Positions 5,604 through 7,008 of a stretch of 7,008 bases of DNA are shown piece by piece. Both the position numbers and the translations under genes were made by a program. The stretch is from contig JALVTI010000107.1 in assembly GCA_027035985.1 (NCBI GenBank), positions 1 to 7,008 on the forward strand, read 5' to 3'. Each line of letters starts with the position of its first letter. The stretch's first letter is position 1. Source of the DNA: Aquificales bacterium. Its GTDB lineage: Bacteria > Aquificota > Aquificia > Aquificales > QOAS01. The notes beneath the pieces were generated by a model. That model was not told the origin of the DNA. It did not search any database and saw only the letters and a program-made list of their open reading frames with translations.

Positions 5604-5621
5604 AAGGAATTTCCATAAAAT
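5592..5621 (+). promoter_or_regulatory. Candidate promoter for prmC
   Basis: TTGTAA (5592-5597, 4/6 match to TTGACA) is 18 bases from TAAAAT (5616-5621, 5/6 match to TATAAT). Transcription would start near 5628, giving a leader of about 77 bases before the GTG at 5705. The -35 box lies in the 3' arm of the terminator stem. The A/T-rich background makes chance matches likely. Confidence 0.3.
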
Positions 5622-5704
5622 GATTTACGGAATTTGTTAACCAATAAAGATTTGGAAAACGGCGTTTCCCTTTTCGGGTTTCGTTTAAACTCTATCCACT
5701 AAAA

Positions 5705-6562
5705 GTGAGGGTAAAAGAGGCTTTAAACCTCTGCGAGGAGAGACTTAAAGACTGCGGTATAGAGACCTGCAAAAGCGACTGCATATTTTACATAGCCCAC
5801 CTTTTGGGAATCCACCCCTCCTTGCTTCCCTTGGAGGAGGAAAAACCCTTCGACCTTTTGGGGGAACTGGAGGAGTTTGTAAAAAAACGCTGCGAGGAGC
5901 GCATTCCCGTTCAACACCTCATAGGGGAGTGGGATTGTCTCGGGAGGACTTTTAAGGTCTTTCCCCGCGTTCTGGCGCCCCGCGGAGCTACCGAGCTTCT
6001 GGTCGAAACCGTTATAGACCTAATAGGTGAGAGGTTTGGAGACGAGCCCCTTCGGGGGTTGGAGGTCGGGACGGGAACCGGGTGCATATCGGTAAATCTC
6101 CTGTTGGAATTTCCCAACCTCGAGATGGTTGGGGTGGAGATAGACCCCGTCGCGGTGGAAAACACCCTCGAAAACGCCCTCCTCCACGGGGTAGCCGACA
6201 GGCTGAAAGTCCTCCAAGGGGATATTTTCAATCTCTGCCCCCAAATGGTGGAAAAAGGGGAAAAGTTCCACTTTCTGGTATCAAATCCGCCCTATATCGC
6301 CGAGAGGGATAGGGAAAAGCTCCCACCGGAGGTGAAATACGAAAATCCGGTCGCTCTCTACGGTGGGGAATTCGGAACGAAATTCCACGAATACTTTGCG
6401 TGGAACTGTAAAAAAATCCTCCACCCGGAGGGGTTTATCGCCCTGGAATTTGAACCCTTTCAGAGGGAGAGACTGGAGGAGGTCTTCACCTGCGAGGGGT
6501 GGAAAATAGAATTTTGGGAAGATTTTGCAGGAAATCCAAGAATTTTGATTGCATTTCCTTAA
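5705..6562 (+). CDS. prmC: Peptide chain release factor N5-glutamine methyltransferase (PrmC/HemK)
   Basis: A 285-residue SAM-dependent enzyme that methylates the glutamine of the GGQ motif in release factors RF1 and RF2, speeding peptide release at stop codons. Seen: N-terminal helical domain (about 1-75) with EALNLCEERLKDCGIET, the linker GEWDCLGRTFKVFPRVLAPR (74-93), SAM motif I EVGTGTG (120-126), substrate-binding NPPY (194-197), ALYGGEFGTKFHEYF (217-231) and the end DFAGNPRIL (273-281). Length is normal. The segment PRGATE (92-97) differs from the usual PRPETE/PRPDTE of the family. The start is GTG at 5705; the frame runs back to a stop at 5645 with no other usual start codon, and the N-terminus fits. 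No Shine-Dalgarno is visible. Its usual partner prfA is not adjacent. Confidence 0.93.
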   Translation: MRVKEALNLCEERLKDCGIETCKSDCIFYIAHLLGIHPSLLPLEEEKPFDLLGELEEFVKKRCEERIPVQHLIGEWDCLGRTFKVFPRVLAPRGATELLVETVIDLIGERFGDEPLRGLEVGTGTGCISVNLLLEFPNLEMVGVEIDPVAVENTLENALLHGVADRLKVLQGDIFNLCPQMVEKGEKFHFLVSNPPYIAERDREKLPPEVKYENPVALYGGEFGTKFHEYFAWNCKKILHPEGFIALEFEPFQRERLEEVFTCEGWKIEFWEDFAGNPRILIAFP

Positions 6563-6572
6563 TTGGTAAAAT
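6545..6572 (+). promoter_or_regulatory. Candidate extended -10 promoter for the EAL-domain gene
   Basis: TTGATT (6545-6550, 4/6 match to TTGACA) is 16 bases from TAAAAT (6567-6572, 5/6 match to TATAAT), which is preceded by TGG (6564-6566), an extended -10 motif. Transcription would begin near 6579, about 6 bases before the ATG at 6585. The -35 lies inside the last codons of prmC. This is the most complete promoter-like element in the window, but it is judged by eye only. Confidence 0.4.
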
Positions 6573-6584
6573 TTATTGGCGGGA

Positions 6585-7008
6585 ATGCCCTTTTTAATTT
6601 ATTACGACGATTTAAATAGAAATGCGTTTTTCAAACTCCTACAGGATAGAGGCTTCCGATTAAAACCTTTAGGTGGAGGAGTCTATATCTTAGACCTACC
6701 GGAGGGCGATAGTAAGGAGAACATAATCGACCAATTGGCGGAATTGGATAAACATTTCCTCAAACATTTGAAATTGAGCTTTATACCGAGTGAGGATTAT
6801 ATAAAAACTCAAACCAACCTAATAAGGGCTTTAATAAACCTAAAACCATTCGACAAGATTATCGAAGAATTTACCGTCTTCCAGAGGAAAGAAATTCTGG
6901 ATAGCCTATACGCGGTATTTCAACCCATAGTAGACCTCCGACACTTTGAGGTTTTCGCATTCGAAGCCCTCTGTAGGGGAAAATTGCCGATTTATTACCT
7001 AATGAAGT
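6585..7008 (+). CDS. EAL-domain protein (cyclic-di-GMP phosphodiesterase family), C-terminus cut by window edge
   Basis: The 141 visible codons run open to the right edge. Residues 1-105 form an N-terminal region I do not recognise; it begins MPFLIYYDDLNRNAFFKLL and is mixed alpha/beta in appearance with no membrane segment. From about residue 108 the start of an EAL domain is clear: LYAVFQPIVDLRHFEVFAFEALCRG, where E127-A128-L129 is the signature whose Glu binds metal in active enzymes. The family breaks cyclic-di-GMP to pGpG or serves as a binding sensor. The rest of the active site lies outside the window, so activity cannot be judged. It begins 22 bases after prmC. GGCGGG directly abuts the ATG, too close for a normal ribosome site. 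A TTG at 6576 is in frame and is an alternative start. The G+C is visibly lower than in the upstream genes. Confidence 0.85.
   Translation, partial: MPFLIYYDDLNRNAFFKLLQDRGFRLKPLGGGVYILDLPEGDSKENIIDQLAELDKHFLKHLKLSFIPSEDYIKTQTNLIRALINLKPFDKIIEEFTVFQRKEILDSLYAVFQPIVDLRHFEVFAFEALCRGKLPIYYLMK

Larger units (their letters stand above)
5471..5704. other. 234-base non-coding gap between rsmA and prmC
   Basis: No coding region is supported on either strand. The gap is A/T-rich and full of short symmetrical elements. An AAAGGT/ACCTTT inverted repeat starts at the rsmA stop (5469-5482). There is a GCAACC/GGTTGC stem (5518-5523 and 5531-5536) with a 7-base loop, the strong terminator hairpin at 5572-5603, a 10-base direct repeat TTTAAAGGTT (5466-5475 and 5525-5534), and GGAATTT twice (5606-5612 and 5629-5635). 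No tRNA fold or known riboswitch core was recognised. A small RNA ending at 5603 is possible but unproven. Confidence 0.6.

Noticed and set aside
1..7008. CRISPR arrays, insertion sequences, tRNA genes and attachment sites
   Set aside because: No regularly spaced repeats, transposase motifs, cloverleaf folds or integrase genes were found by eye on either strand.

Overview
The window looks like a compact piece of chromosome from a thermophilic bacterium, most likely a member of the Aquificota (perhaps the Desulfurobacterium/Thermovibrio side). This is an inference from four things: Lys/Glu-rich proteins, short gaps between genes, an atpC gene with no other ATP synthase gene beside it, and a biotin carboxylase subunit with the long tail seen in pyruvate/2-oxoglutarate carboxylases. 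No marker in the window fixes the species. No tRNA, rRNA, CRISPR array, insertion sequence or phage gene was seen.

Layout. The left third is a minus-strand block read from about 2437 down to 1: atpC (ATP synthase epsilon), a DUF507 protein, a PilW-like cysteine-rich minor pilin, and the start of a YjbQ-family gene cut by the left edge. Gaps in this block are only 19 to 22 bases. From 2465 the plus strand takes over: a PabC-like class IV aminotransferase, a biotin carboxylase subunit of a biotin-dependent carboxylase, and rsmA (16S rRNA dimethyltransferase). A 234-base non-coding gap follows, with a good hairpin terminator. Then come prmC (release factor glutamine methyltransferase) and the first 141 codons of an EAL-domain protein (cyclic-di-GMP phosphodiesterase family) cut by the right edge.

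The genes are mostly housekeeping: energy (atpC), folate precursor (pabC-like), carbon fixation or anaplerosis (biotin carboxylase) and translation upkeep (rsmA, prmC). Two surface or signalling genes stand out, the minor pilin and the EAL protein. By hand count their DNA is lower in G+C than the biotin carboxylase gene: 26/60 at 841-900 and 19/60 at 6781-6840, against 38/60 at 3361-3420.

The most unusual non-coding signal is the 27-base divergent gap between atpC and pabC. It carries overlapping TATAAT and TATAAA boxes on opposite strands, each placed so that transcription would begin within a few bases of the start codon. Several other genes (pilin, rsmA, prmC, EAL) also lack a well-placed Shine-Dalgarno sequence. 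Leaderless or very short-leader mRNAs may therefore be common here.
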